From NCBI GenBank assembly GCA_951812925.1, contig OX638372.1, forward strand, positions 73,797,407-73,861,406: 64,000 nt of DNA, given 5' to 3'. This document shows positions 20,913-33,077 of the stretch, piece by piece; the first letter of the stretch is position 1; the number at the start of each line of letters is the position of its first letter. The notes under the pieces are model-generated. The model was not told where the DNA came from and did not search any database. It was given only the letters and a program-made list of their open reading frames with translations. The stretch comes from Calliopum simillimum (taxonomy: Eukaryota > Arthropoda > Insecta > Diptera > Lauxaniidae). The position numbers and the translations under genes were made by a program.

Positions 20913-21896
20913 CAGCGTTGCCAGTTGGTTACATTTTATACATTTTGCGTAACTTTTTGGCCTCTCACGTAACTTGTAAGTAAAATTTGTATTTTGGCCA
21001 TTTTTCGTAACTTTTTAGGTTTTTCACATTACCCAATTTATATTAACGTTTTTTTAAAAAAAAAAAAAAAAAATTTCGGTATGGCACTGCCATAAACTAT
21101 ACAATAAAACAACAATAGTAAAACATAATGTGACAGTGAATAAGATCTCCCTTAGCTTTTGGCCATTTAAACCTTGTACCAGGCACCGAATCGAGTGAGC
21201 TTTGCACTAAGTTTTCGCCGGAAATTTAGCTGCGACGTGATTTATACATCTAGTCGTTAAATCCTATCCGTTTCCACCAACAGAAAGAGATTTAATATTG
21301 TTCATATATTGATATGTATGAATGTTGGTTTTTCTTTTCTTCTTAATACTTATCTTCGATTTGCTTTGTTTTAATTACATATAATGCCAATTATCCAAGT
21401 AAATGGGCGCCATTTCGTCGAAAATCGCAAAAATTTGTGGCTTGGATGAGATTTATACGCAGATTTAAAATAAATCACGACAGAAATAGATTTAATTTTT
21501 GTATAGTAGATCACGTCATAAACTGAATCTCGAAACAGCCGTAAATCACCTCTTAAAATTTGCGGTAGAAACGTAGTATTATTTTATTGATATTTCTCAT
21601 GACCAATTAAATATATTTCAGTAGGTTAAAGTGATAAGCTCAAATGGAAGCTCAGATATGCATTGAATTTATTTGGAAATGTTGTTATAGACTTTTTGAA
21701 GATTCACTGCATAATAAAATATATCCTGAACAAATTTCGGCGAAATTTTTTGTAATACAAAAGCAATGTATATATTTGCAATTGAAAATTGTGCCATTTA
21801 TTTAGAAAAAATTAATCAAAATGTAACTTTTTATCAAAAAATGTATCTTTTTAGCAGCAAAAATGTAACTTTCTCAAAAAAGCCCTGGCAACGCTG
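20913..21896. mobile_element. Non-autonomous hAT element, 984 bp, TSD CTCAGTAT
   Basis: Both ends read CAGCGTTGCCAG in inverted orientation, and the perfect 8-bp CTCAGTAT flanks them (20905-20912 and 21897-21904). The subterminal parts repeat TTACATTTT/GTAACTTTTT motifs. No ORF of note. Confidence 0.9.
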
Positions 21897-21904
21897 CTCA
21901 GTAT

Positions 21905-23080
21905 TGAAAGCCAAAAAATGTCTTTGACAAGACTTGCGATGTCCCTTGCAGGAACTGAATAGAAATGGTCTTTTTTTAAATATATATATCTTAGTTCTTT
22001 TAAACTTCCTTTTTTTTTTTTAAATGTGCATCTTATATAGACTTTTTATCGAATGGTAAAAAAAGTTCACCATTTTATATTCATTTATGGCGCATATACA
22101 TATTTTTCACAAGTCACAAAAATTGTTAAAACACTGTTTAGAGTGCTGTTATAATCGAAAGGTAAAAAATTTCACCATTTTACAGTCATTAACACCATGG
22201 ACCAAAAATAAAACCAAAGTACTAAGATGACGCTCCATGTTGCCTTTTGGCCATAATTCATTTCATTTAATTCATAATTTTCGTTTTATAACAATTTTTT
22301 TTTATTTTTTAGTTTCGTTATTTAGTTTTTTTTTTTTTGTTGTTTAATTTTGGTTTTATGAAATTATGTTAAGTTTCTTTCACACATAGGTCAGGTAACG
22401 TTGCACATTAGAAAAAAGTCACGTAAAAACATCTTAAAAAAACGATTCACAATGGGCCTTATCGTAAATAAATATTAACGAGAATCTATTCTCTCACTCT
22501 CTAGTTTGCAATAGTAAAAAAAAAATTTCTTGAACGGGAAACTTCGCTGGAAAAATAAGGCTATCGGCAATAATTTGGGAGGGAGTTTTTCACGTTCATT
22601 GGAAAATTTTGCTCCCCAACTTTTTGCTACGGAACGGAATAGTGATGTACAAATGAATAATTAAAAAATGAATGGTTTAACAAATTTCAAAATTTAGTAC
22701 AACAATTTTATAGCTTATTGAAATAGCTATCATATGACACTAATATTTTTAATATCCATCCAAGCGTTTCCAATTTTTACCGGTTCTAATAAAACTTCTT
22801 TTGACTTTGCCACTTTTTTTTTGGCAAGTTTTGTGATTTATTTAGCTGAACTCATACTAGTCAAATTTCAGCACGAGTAAAAATCAGGCAAAAGTGGTAC
22901 TGAAAAATTAATTTCTGTCAAAATATTTGTATTGCGTATACCAATCGGAGATAAATACCGAAATTTAAGCCAATTTTTGATATCATCCAATTTTCATGAA
23001 ATTCAAGCTTAAGAACAATTCTTTTATGTAACGAGAGAACATAGTGGCATTAAGGTATGATGAAAGCTTTGTTATAAATT
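21905..23080. other. No recognisable gene
   Basis: AT-rich with long T runs. A local direct repeat (ATCGAATGGTAAAAAAAGTTCACCATTTTA-like blocks near 22049 and 22155) is present. No supported ORF, RNA gene or element ends were seen. Confidence 0.5.
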
Positions 23081-23251
23081 AAGCGAGAAACACATAAAAA
23101 GTATGCATGCATCAAGAATTGTCAAATTGAAGTAAAATACATGTCTGCTTATGAGAGCGCCCAGATAGAAAGTATGCTCGAAGCATGCTTTCTATCTTAC
23201 TTCAATTTGACAATTCTTGATGCATGCATACTTTTTATGTGTTTCTCGCTT
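23081..23251. repeat. Near-perfect 171-bp hairpin with 55-bp arms
   Basis: The arm starting AAGCGAGAAACACATAAAAA is perfectly complementary to the arm ending at 23251. Pairing extends a few bases further with a one-base indel. The loop holds a second hairpin (AGATAGAAAGTATGC with GCATGCTTTCTATCT). Perfect arms imply recent origin or gene conversion. It may be a MITE or a hairpin-RNA source. Confidence 0.9.
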
Positions 23252-23689
23252 TAATTTATTGGAATATTTTTAAGTAAATGTGTCATAATGACGATCTACA
23301 CACTAACGAAGAATTTTTGTTTAGGAATTTCTATTTATTTGGCAATCGATGGAGAAAATGAAAACCAGACCGGAAAATCATAAGTAATAACAGATCTTAT
23401 AGAAACTTTGTGAATTAATAATTTAGAATTTTATATTAAGTATTTGTTATTCAGTAGATTCGCAAATATACCTTTGACTTTGTTGACCTTTTTAAGACCG
23501 CTGTAGCATGTTCATTAAAGTTGACAAGTTTGTTAAAGGTAACGAAGATACTTTATGCTGTCTTTGAAAGAAATTCGACGCCTTCTAGAAACAAAGATAA
23601 ATTTTTGCTTTCAGGAACTACGAATTTCGCACATTTTCCTGAACAAAATACCCCAAAATTTATAGAAATCGTTGATTTAAGAAATAGTA

Positions 23690-24870
23690 AAGCGCCTGGG
23701 GCTATTAACTTAAGATTTCTACAAGACCGAATGAATTTTTATGTTTGGGATAGGATTTTGTTTTTAATGCCATAAAAAAAAAGTTTACCCAAAAATTTTT
23801 TTTGTGCTTTTGATTTGTGTATTAATATTAAAAAGTTAATACAACACTACATTAAAAATCATTGTAACATTTTGCAAACCATTTTTTCTAAACACATTAA
23901 ATTGCAAACATTTTAAGCCTATGCTGAGCAAAATCGAATGAAATTTCGGGAAGATGTTAAGGATTTAGTGCAATAGACATTTCGATTTTTTTAAAAATCA
24001 GTATTTTTAATACAATTGCAACATGATCCTCAATGTTCTTCTACAGAAAATTATGAGAAGTTGTCTAGAGCATCTTTTAAATGTTCAGTGAGTGTAGAGT
24101 GGTCGATCTGGAAGCAGAAAAATTGGATCTGTTGACTAAGGCTGAACATTTTGAAAATGCTCTGGACAACTTCTCATCATCATTATTGCACTAAATCCTT
24201 AATATCCTCACGAAATTTCATTCGATTTTGCTCAACATAAGCTTAAAATGATTGAAATTGAATGTGCCATTAAATAAATTTGCAAAAAAAATGTATTTAA
24301 AAACAATACAAAATTTAAACTTGGCATACTGCGTATGACTTTTCATAAAATTATGTTCATTTTCAAATCGCGATATCCCATGAACGGTAAGTCGGACGGA
24401 AAAAGTGTTTGTAAAGACATTAATAGAAAATTGCATGTTCTGCAAAATCCAAGAACAAAATTTTTTCTACGGCATATCGTTTCGGAATATTTTGCAAAAA
24501 CAGTTCTTTTCTAAATTCTAGAGTTGTCAAAAGTTATCTCCTAAGCTTTAAGTCGTACAAAAAAAAGCAATATGCTGTTTGTAGACCAAGCAATTCTCTA
24601 TAAGCTGGTATTTTTATTTTGTTGCTGCAATGCTCCGTTCATGTGTTATCACAATTTAAAAAAATAACTCATTTTCAAAAACCTCGAAAAACTTTCTAGG
24701 TAAAACTACCAAATGAGCGCACTACAAAAAAGATCAGAACTTTTCAATGGGTAAACTTTTTTATTTATAGTATAAGCTAAACACTCCACTCTTAATAATT
24801 AAATTTCGTGCGGTCTTGTAGAAATCCTACGTATACGTGTTTTCAATGCCCTGGGAACTCTACTAAAAGA
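23690..24870. repeat. Degenerate foldback region, apex near 24,100
   Basis: Inverted pairs include GATTTCTACAAGACCG (23717 and inverted about 24812), GATTTAGTGCAATA (23964 and inverted about 24185) and AACATTTTGAAAATGCTC-like blocks around 24060-24170. GGTAAGTCGGACGG near 24387 resembles GGTAAGTCCGACG in FB-1 (3380), suggesting relatedness. Ends are not defined. Confidence 0.6.
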
Positions 24871-24899
24871 TGAGAATGGCGTTCAAAATCAGTTTTTTA

Positions 24900-26296
24900 C
24901 AAATATCTCTTTAACGGTTACATTTAGAGAAAAATATTGTGGCGCAATATTGTAGCTTATAAAATTTTCTACAAAAAAAAACAAAACTGCTTTTTTTAAG
25001 AGCAGAAGAATAGGAGTAAATTTCGTGCTTGCGCAAAAGGTCCATCATGGGTTTATGGGCATCTTGATCTTCAAGATATAGTTTACTTTTGAATTTTTAT
25101 TTGTTATTTTCAATCTGATATCAGGAGTTTAAGTTTTAAGTTAATCAATGAGACTCTTAATATTCACATTGTATAAGAAAATAGGAGGGCAGAAATTGGT
25201 TTTAGCTGCACCTTTGCTAGAATTAATTTTACTCGCGGTATTGTTTTTATTTATAGAATTAGTATTTTTTTCAATGTTGATATCACTAAGAATAGAAAAT
25301 GAGAGCAACAGAGGAAAGAATATTACAAAGGCTTGGGGAGATGTAGGCGGAGATAACTAATGTAAAATTTCGAATTCCTGGTAGATTTTTTTATCTAATA
25401 AGGTTTTTTTTTGAATATTTCTTAAGAGTACTTAATAATATTTTCATAATAAATTTGGTACTAAAAATCTAAATACGACAATAACATACATGTGGTGTAA
25501 GAAGTATGAGCTACAGATTTTATGTTTACATTCTTTTTTCTTATTTGTTCTATATTAAATGAATTGATACACAGGTATTAGATATGGACCTAAACCTACA
25601 CCACTCATCCTTTTTTCTAATGAAATTTTTTTTGCAAAAAAATATAGAGATATCTGATTGGCACTCTATATCATGGCAGGGATGGTTTTAATCAATATTA
25701 CCAAAAGAAAGTTTGATTTACACCGACCTTTTTGAAATCTGAATAATTTTTAATAAGAACAAATATTTTTTTTTCGACCTCTAAATAAGTACCTATTTGT
25801 TTTTTTCTAATTCCTCAGTTATTTTACGTCCGATCAACAAGTACAACGTTGTACGTTTCATTCATAATATTTTTGCATAATTCGTTATTTAAATTTTTTT
25901 TTTAAACAAGTGAGACGAATACATTTTTGATTTTAGTTTTAATTTGCTTTTTATTGTTAATTTTTTATTTGCTTACATTTGTCAAAAACAAAAAAAATTT
26001 TAATTTCCCTGGGATTTTTTCAATTTGGTGATGCCACCTGTCGATTGCTTGGGTAAAACTATCTAATTTTTTTGAAAACTAGGTAATCTTTTCCATGCAA
26101 ATCGAAAAACTTTTTATATCGAAAACTATCCTGGTTAGTGCTTATTCAGCATTTTTCTGGTTAACCAGGGAAGTGAGAATAGGGTATTAGACTATGCAAT
26201 ATTCGTTTATTAAATCGAATTCTTCCAAACTTCGTTTTACTTACTGAATACTTTTAATAAAAGAAAATATCATTACATATATGTGTATTTAATTAA
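24900..26296. other. No recognisable gene
   Basis: AT-rich. The ORF at 25148-25360 encodes a short hydrophobic stretch (LLELILLAVLFLFIELVFF) but shows no family resemblance and is probably chance. Confidence 0.45.
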
Positions 26297-27205
26297 TAGG
26301 GTAAGGGAGGGAAATATGGACCACCAATCTTTCATTTTTAAATAAAACTCAAAAAACATGAAACGAAACAATTAATTTTATGTCATTCATTAAAGGAAAC
26401 AATTAGCCTTTATTCTGATTCACTTTTAGATAAATATCTCATCAGGATAAAGAAAAAATATTAAAAAACTGAAAATACTCAAAATGAAGATAAAAAAAAA
26501 TTGAAGTGTTATATGGACTATATAGTCCATATTGCCCCACATGTTTATTTAGTACAGAAGTTGCATATAAAAATGTCACTTCCACATCCGGCACATTTTT
26601 CATGACTCCAAGAACGTCAGATTACACATTCAACCCAAAATTCGCCACGGCGATCTTCTGACTAAGGGTATTACATTATATGCATTTTTCATCTTCTTTT
26701 CCTTTGTAGTTTACGAATTACAAATAATGACCATCAGACTCGTCATAAAAACTGCAACTAGATTCCCCATCTGAAAAAGATGATAAATATATTTGTTTTT
26801 GAGGCTTTTTTCTTTGGTGGTCCATATTACCCACAGCACGTGTTGGTGAAATCAATGGATTTTTCATCAAAAACTCTTGTGGTTAATGAACCAACTTTTT
26901 CTCATAAATAATAAATAGTATTCACTGACTTTATATAATTAACCATTTATTTAAAAACGCTATGTCTTTAAAGTGAAATAATGAAATATACTCACTAGAA
27001 AAATATTATCACTGATCTTATTGTTTAGAAAAAATCAACTTTACAGAAACATGCGACTTCACCGAACGCTAAAATCGCACTATTATAAGCTTTAGGTATA
27101 AGCGTTAAGTTTGAACACGAATAACGGTAAATCCTATCTATGCAGTGGGAAATAACCGTGTGGTCCATATTACCCACGTAGTCCATATTTCCCTCCCTTA
27201 CCCTA
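26297..27205. mobile_element. TA-flanked MITE of about 0.9 kb, AGGGTAAGGGAGGG ends
   Basis: The left end TAGGGTAAGGGAGGGAAATA and the inverted right end match closely, and TA flanks both. GGTCCATATTACCCAC-type motifs recur internally (near 26510, 26819 and 27160-27190). TA duplication suggests Tc1/mariner or pogo mobilisation. No ORF. Confidence 0.75.
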
Positions 27206-27489
27206 TAAATTGTTTAAAATGGAAAAAAAGGATTAGGGGTGTAGGTTTTTCTGCTGATCTTAGATTATACGAACATTTGTAATTAACAATATTTTTTTAA
27301 GTGAACATAATAATTTTTAACAATGCTATTCGAACTCACTTAGTAGCTGATTTCTATATTTTAAACTATGAAGTAAAAAAGTGTACAACAAATTGTAGTC
27401 TTCGCCATTCAATATGCAGAATAAGGTGGTGCGAAATTTTTTTTGCGATTTTCGAAATGGGTCACATGCGAAGAGATGCTCCATTATAT

Positions 27490-28243
27490 TAGGGAATGTA
27501 TCCGGGTATGAGACGGGTTTTGTTTTTGAGCAATAACTTTTTACTGGTCAAACCGTTCCACCTAGAAAAATGCAATGAAAATCAGAAAGTATGAAATAAA
27601 AATCCCATGACTGTGTGTTAGCTCAAACTTTTATTCATTTTTCGTTACATTAATATTGATATTTGATAGTTGCACCAGATTTTGGTTCGAAAGAAAAAAT
27701 GTCCATATCGTCACAAATTTTGTATCCGGGTATGAGACACCTTTAAAAATGCAATTTAAATTAGAAAGTACGAAATAAAAACACCATAACTGTACGTAAA
27801 TACATGAATCATTACATAAATGTCGATATTTGACAGTTGCAAACGATTTGGGTTCGAAAAAAAAGTGTCTCATACCCGGATACATGACACCTTTTAAGAA
27901 TAGCTAAAAAAGAATGTTTTATATTTGCACAAACCCAAATCGTATCACAAAGTAGATATAAAACACTAAACGCTAACGTATAACACTTCCCATTTCCAGT
28001 TAATTAAATACAAAATATAAGACTTTGAAACAGATCATAAAAAACTTTTTACAGTCGAGTTGTGACCTGATGTGTATAACTTAAAGAAGCAATAGATCTT
28101 TTCAGTTCGGTGTTGGCTTAAAAACTTGGTCATAGCAAGAAGACAGTTCGACAGTAGTCAGATTGGCAATATTAGTTTTGCATCATAGAAAAAATCGACT
28201 GTCTCATACCCGGAGGTGTCTCATAACCGGTGACTCTCTCCTA
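27490..28243. mobile_element. TA-flanked MITE of about 0.75 kb with CCGGGTATGAGAC motifs
   Basis: The ends are TAGGGAATGTATCCGGGTAT and an imperfect inverted TAGGAGAGAGTCACCGG. CCGGGTATGAGAC occurs four to five times in both orientations. The interior holds a diverged tandem duplication of about 180 bp (27550-27740 and 27740-27890). Layout parallels the MITE at 26297-27205. Confidence 0.65.
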
Positions 28244-28437
28244 ATTGATAAAAAATATTATATGGTACTTTTTGATATATTAATGTTTTGTACTTCCGCA
28301 AAGGCATTGAAGTTTTGAAAAAAAAAAAATATTAATAGCGTTAAAGCCAATAAAACAGCTTAAACGTGTCCAAATTGTGAGCTTAGTTATGGCGAGCTAT
28401 AAGTATTATGACTTATTCAAACAGTTGAAGGCAAAAG

Positions 28438-28860
28438 AGGGGCTTAAAGCCGGTTTATTCGCAAGAAGGAGTTGTTTTGATTCACTTATTCACCTCATCT
28501 CACTCACGCGAAGCTAAAAAACAAAACCTCATCAAAAATTTTCGGTGCCAATATTTGGAGGACGATTTAATATTAATAATTTAAAAATACCAAGAAAAAG
28601 GCGCTTAAGCTCAGTTTATTCGCAATAAGGTATTGTTCCGATTAAATTTTCTTATTTTCCAACTCTGGACAAATTAACGAACAGGCCTGATCAAAATTTT
28701 CAAGACTTCGAGGTAACTATAATATAGGTAAATTAAACATGCCTCGAAGAAAGGGGCTTAAGCCCAGTTTATTCGCAAGGAGTAAGAGTCTGGATTTTAA
28801 TTTTCATATATTCCAACTCAGGAGAAGTGGACGAACAAAACCTCATCAAAAAAACTTCAG
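28438..28860 (+). repeat. Tandem repeat, three units of about 155 bp
   Basis: GGGGCTTAAGCCCAGTTTATTCGCAA-like blocks recur at about 28440, 28602 and 28753. Each is followed by diverged sequence ending in CCTCATCAAAAA-type motifs. Possibly an internal array of a Helitron-like element. Confidence 0.75.
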
Positions 28861-28899
28861 TGATCCAACTTCGAGTTTTTCCCTATATTCCCAGGAGTG

Positions 28900-29720
28900 T
28901 GTGAGGTTTGATTGACTTGCGGCATACAATGGGAACGGCGGTCATATATAGTAATAATAGAGTATTGAAATTTGGCACAGATGTTTACATTAAAATAATA
29001 AAAATCTGTGATTATGAACAAAATCTGCCAACGGACACGCCTACCTCCCATACAAAGTTGGGGCGTGGTCCGAATTTTTTTTAAAAATAGGTATCAATTT
29101 CCAATAACCTCGCTGATTTCAAAAATGTTAAAAATTCTGAGCTATCTTTTATAGTTTTCAAGTTATGAGGAATAAACGAAAATCTACTTTATAAAAACTA
29201 GATTTTGTTTGTTTGTGTATTTGTCCCTTATTAACTCGGAAACTAAGCAACCGTTTTTAAAGAAGTTTTTATATTGTGTTAGTACAAAAAAGGCTAAGTT
29301 ACATACTGAAAAAGTGGGCGGTGCCACGCCCTCCAAAAAATTGACTAATCATATCACCGAAACTCTTTGACGCAGATAAATGAGATTTGGTAAATTTGTA
29401 AAAATCATCAGGACAAATAATGTTCACCGGACAAATGGGCGGTGCCACGCCCTCAAAATAATAAAGTCATTATTTCTCTGACAATATTTGCCGCACTTAG
29501 ATATGATTGGGTACACATGCTAAGACAATTAGAACAAATAGTTCTCACTAGAAAAATGGGCGGTGCCATGCCCCTCTGAATGCTGATTCATCATATCTCA
29601 GAAACGGCATGAAGTAGATAGACAAAATCTGGTACATATGCAAAGGGCATTTGGAAAAATAATTTTCAATGCAAACATGGGCAGTGCCACTCCCTACGAA
29701 AATAAAATTTGTCATATACT
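28900..29720 (+). repeat. Tandem repeats with GGGCGGTGCCACGCCCTC core
   Basis: The core, or close variants, occurs near 29318, 29438, 29558 and 29677, about every 120 bp. A preceding block at 29030-29065 has GGACACGCCTACCTCCCATA, also found in DINE-1-like copies here. The stretch is probably a decayed Helitron-family element. Confidence 0.65.
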
Positions 29721-29984
29721 AACGCTACTTGGCGCAAATTATAAGATTTGGTAAAATGCTTCGCTATGGTATGTCCAAGTAAAGAGATGGCAATTTCCAA
29801 GGGGCTAAAAAGGGGGGAATATGCTCTTTACCTACAACCCTTTCGTAAAAAATAAGCATCTTCCGAATTTAAACAGACTGTAAGCTTAAAATTGATAAAT
29901 CTGTTGTAAAACGTTGAAGAATATAAAAAAATAAAAAAATAAAAAATTTTTTTTTTCTCAAAAACTGCAACAGGAAAAAATTCA

Positions 29985-30185
29985 TAGAAAAAAAAGTTCT
30001 CAAAAAAGGCATCAGGGACTTTGCATTTGTATTAAGCATACTTGGTCCCATATTATATCGGAAAATAATGAAAATCAGAAAATGTATTTTTTTTTTTTTT
30101 TTTATGTCAAAATTTATCGATTTTGGCTTTTTGAGCTTAAATTTTCGAAAAACCACCATAATTCACCTATCATATATAAAAACTC
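29985..30185 (+). repeat. Empty-site paralog of the family 2 insertion
   Basis: Sequence from AAAAGTTCTCAAAAAAGGCA to the T-run and the ATAATTCACCTA region is repeated at 30330-30400 plus 31852-31990. The second copy is interrupted by the family 2 palindromic element, the first is not. Confidence 0.8.
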
Positions 30186-30400
30186 AAACAAATTTCTTTT
30201 TAAAAGCTAAATGCTTGTACTTTTTGGCAAAATGCTATCTTGACATATTTCGATGCAAACGAATTAAAAATAGCGTTCCAAAAAAGTCAACTTATTTTGT
30301 CCCGTCAAAAACCACAATATAAAAAAGTTCATAAAAAAAAGTTCTCAAAAAAGGCAGCAGGGGCTTTGCATTTCGATTAAGCATACTTTCCCACATATTA

Positions 30401-31851
30401 CACACCTGTCCCTACGTGTTTTAAATAAAAAGTGCTTGCACCCAAAATGTTTTTTTGGGGAAATGTGCGGAATGACTCTGGGATCAAACATATATAGCTC
30501 TTTTTTCAAAGTGAACGGCACTTTTTCAAACCAGCGCCGAAAAACCCAGTTTTTAGCACGGGGCTCTATTCTAAAACTAAAAAGAAAAATTGACTAAAAC
30601 GAATACAAAAAAAGAGTATGCGGAAAGTTATCGTTTACGAGATATTGCGTTTTTACTTAATTTTTTGAGTTTCTATTAAAAAATTAAAATTTTGCGTACA
30701 AAAAAAATAATGATCAATGTATAGAAACAAGAATAGTCAATTCCAATGTATTTTTTGACGCTAAGTCCGAATCTGTTATTAAAATTTCTCTATGACTTCT
30801 GAATTTCGAGATATCCTAACCTGAAATTTTGGCATGTACGGTTTTTTTACCACTTTTGAGGTTATATAACAGGACCAGGTAATTGTTCATCATAAAACTC
30901 GATAAAATTTTTAAAAGTACTATTCTTTTTCTTTAAAACTCATTTTGATTTATATCGATATCTTTATTTTTCTCCGAAATATCCTAACCAAAAAAAAGTT
31001 CAAAAAGTGCACGAAAGACGTGATTGGCAACATTAGTTGATTTGTATTAAAAGTTGTTAAAAATGATCATGATGTTCAAGAATGGAGAATGTTTCAGTAA
31101 AAAGTAATTATTGTCACTTGTAATTTACCATAATCATTTTTAACAACATTTTATATAAATCAACCAATGTTGCCAATGGCGTCTTTCATGCACTTTTTGA
31201 ACTTTTTTTTGGTTAGGATATTTCGGAGAAAAATAAAGATATCGATATAAATCAAAATGAGTTTTAAAGAAAAAAAATAGTACTTTTGAAAACCCTATTG
31301 AGTTTTATGATGAACAGTTACCTGCTCCTGTTATATAACCTCAAAAGTGGTAAAAAACCGTACATGCCAAAATTTCAGGTTAGGATATCTCAAAATTCAG
31401 AAGTCATAGAGAAATTTTAAGACCAGATTCGGACTTAGCGTCAAAAAATACATTAGAATTGACTATTTTTGTTTCTATATATTGATCATTATTTTTTTTG
31501 TTCGCAAAAATTTAATTTTTTAATAGAAAGTCAAAAAATTAAGTAAAAACGCAATATCTCGTAAACGATATTTGATAGGATTTTGCAAATTACGGTTTTA
31601 TAATTTACAGACAAGCAGGTAACTTTCTGCATACTCTTTTTTTGTATCCGTTTTAGTCAATTTTTTTTTTTAGTTTTAGTATAGAGCCCCGTGCTAAAAA
31701 ATGGGTTTTTTTGGCGCTGGTTTGAAAAAGTGCCGTTCACTTTGAAAAAAGAACTATATAAGTTTGATCCCAGAGTCATTCCGCACATTTCTCCAAAAAA
31801 AACATTTTGGGTGCAAGCACTTTTTATTTAAAACACGTGGGGACAGGTGTG
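30401..31851. mobile_element. Palindromic CAC-GTG element, family 2 (4-bp TSD ATTA)
   Basis: 1451 bp with long, highly similar inverted arms meeting around 31070-31130. Ends read CACACCTGTCCC in inverted orientation and ATTA flanks both (30397-30400 and 31852-31855). Arms contain GAGATATCCTAACC and CCGAAATATCCTAACC boxes and CACTTTTGAGGTTATATAAC, in the order of family 1. The paralogous empty site at about 29985-30185 confirms the insertion and its single-copy target. No coding capacity. Confidence 0.88.
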
Positions 31852-31989
31852 ATTATATTGAAAAATAATGAAAATCAAAAAAATGTATTTTTTTTTTTAA
31901 TGTCAAAGTTTGCGATTTTTCCATTTTTTTTTTTAATATTTGAAAATCACTATAATTCACATAAAATCGGTAAAAAAAAAAAAAATTTT

Positions 31990-32262
31990 TAACAAAGTAG
32001 AAACAACGATATGCTACATTAATGGATCGGGCTTAAAATAAATTAACTAGAGCGTTTATCCAGCAGTTTCTAATTTTAAAAGTAGAGCATTTTTGCTGTT
32101 TAAAGTCCAACTTTGGGCCCACTGTGTTTCTACACCAAAACAAAATTTTAAACTTTTATAGTTTTTTTTTTCGTCCTTAAGTATTATCTGACGATTGGCG
32201 TAAACATTTTTTAAATCCATAGCACTTTCAAATTTTACCTATTTATGGCCACAATCCCCCAT
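31990..32262. other. No recognisable gene
   Basis: Low-complexity AT-rich sequence between two palindromic elements. No supported features. Confidence 0.5.
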
Positions 32263-33077
32263 TGTGCACGGTGCTCTTGAACAGTCGATAGGTTTTTTGG
32301 CTATGTGGAGAAAATCTGTGAATAGGGTTTCATTTGTATTAGTTTAGTGGTCTGAAAAATGCAAACCCCGAAATCATAGCTGGTCATCACCGCGAAATTT
32401 AGCAAAAATACATATCCCGTAAAAAAAAAAAAAAAATCGAAAAAAAAACGCAACAAACAAATATAAAAATAGTTACATTTAATGTATTTTGCAATACTGA
32501 ATCTGAATCCGGCCTTAAAATTGCTATATTTCATATGGTTTTTGAGATATCTTAGCCTAAACAAGGAAAAAACACCGTTTTTGCTATATTTTGAAGCTAT
32601 ATAACTAGAATAACGAACATTCATACGCAAAATTCGACATTATCTGAAAGCCCCAATCTTTATACCAGGCATTGAAATAAGCTGTAATAATACCCTATTT
32701 CTGCAGTAATAACTTCAAATTTGCAGTAATAACTTCAGAATATTGTAAAAAATTGTAATAATAATTTTCACCTTTATTCATATTACTTTGTTTTGCGTTA
32801 ACCGTTGAAACTAAATACTCATTTTATTTAGCTTATAACCGTTGTTTTAGTTGTCTAACCTTACCAATTTGGGCTAAAATGTAGCAACCACAATAAGTAC
32901 TTGGCAACTCTACTCTACACATATTTTTATATATGCATTCGAAGAAAATTTCGCTATAAATTTTTAAATTGAACCGTTGCCATGATATCTGTTGTTTAAT
33001 ATTAATATATAATATTCATCACTTGAATAAGGCATTAAAAAAATTTTTCTAAAAATTGCAATTAAAAACAAAAAAAA

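Noticed and set aside
25148..25360. Possible small membrane protein
   Set aside because: Hydrophobic stretch arises easily in AT-rich DNA; no homology, splice or promoter support.
26425..26460. CTGATGAG on the minus strand
   Set aside because: No GAAA at the required distance and no helix II.
28438..29720. Regularly spaced repeats considered as a CRISPR-like array
   Set aside because: Unit length, diverged repeats and the eukaryotic setting fit satellite or Helitron internal repeats.
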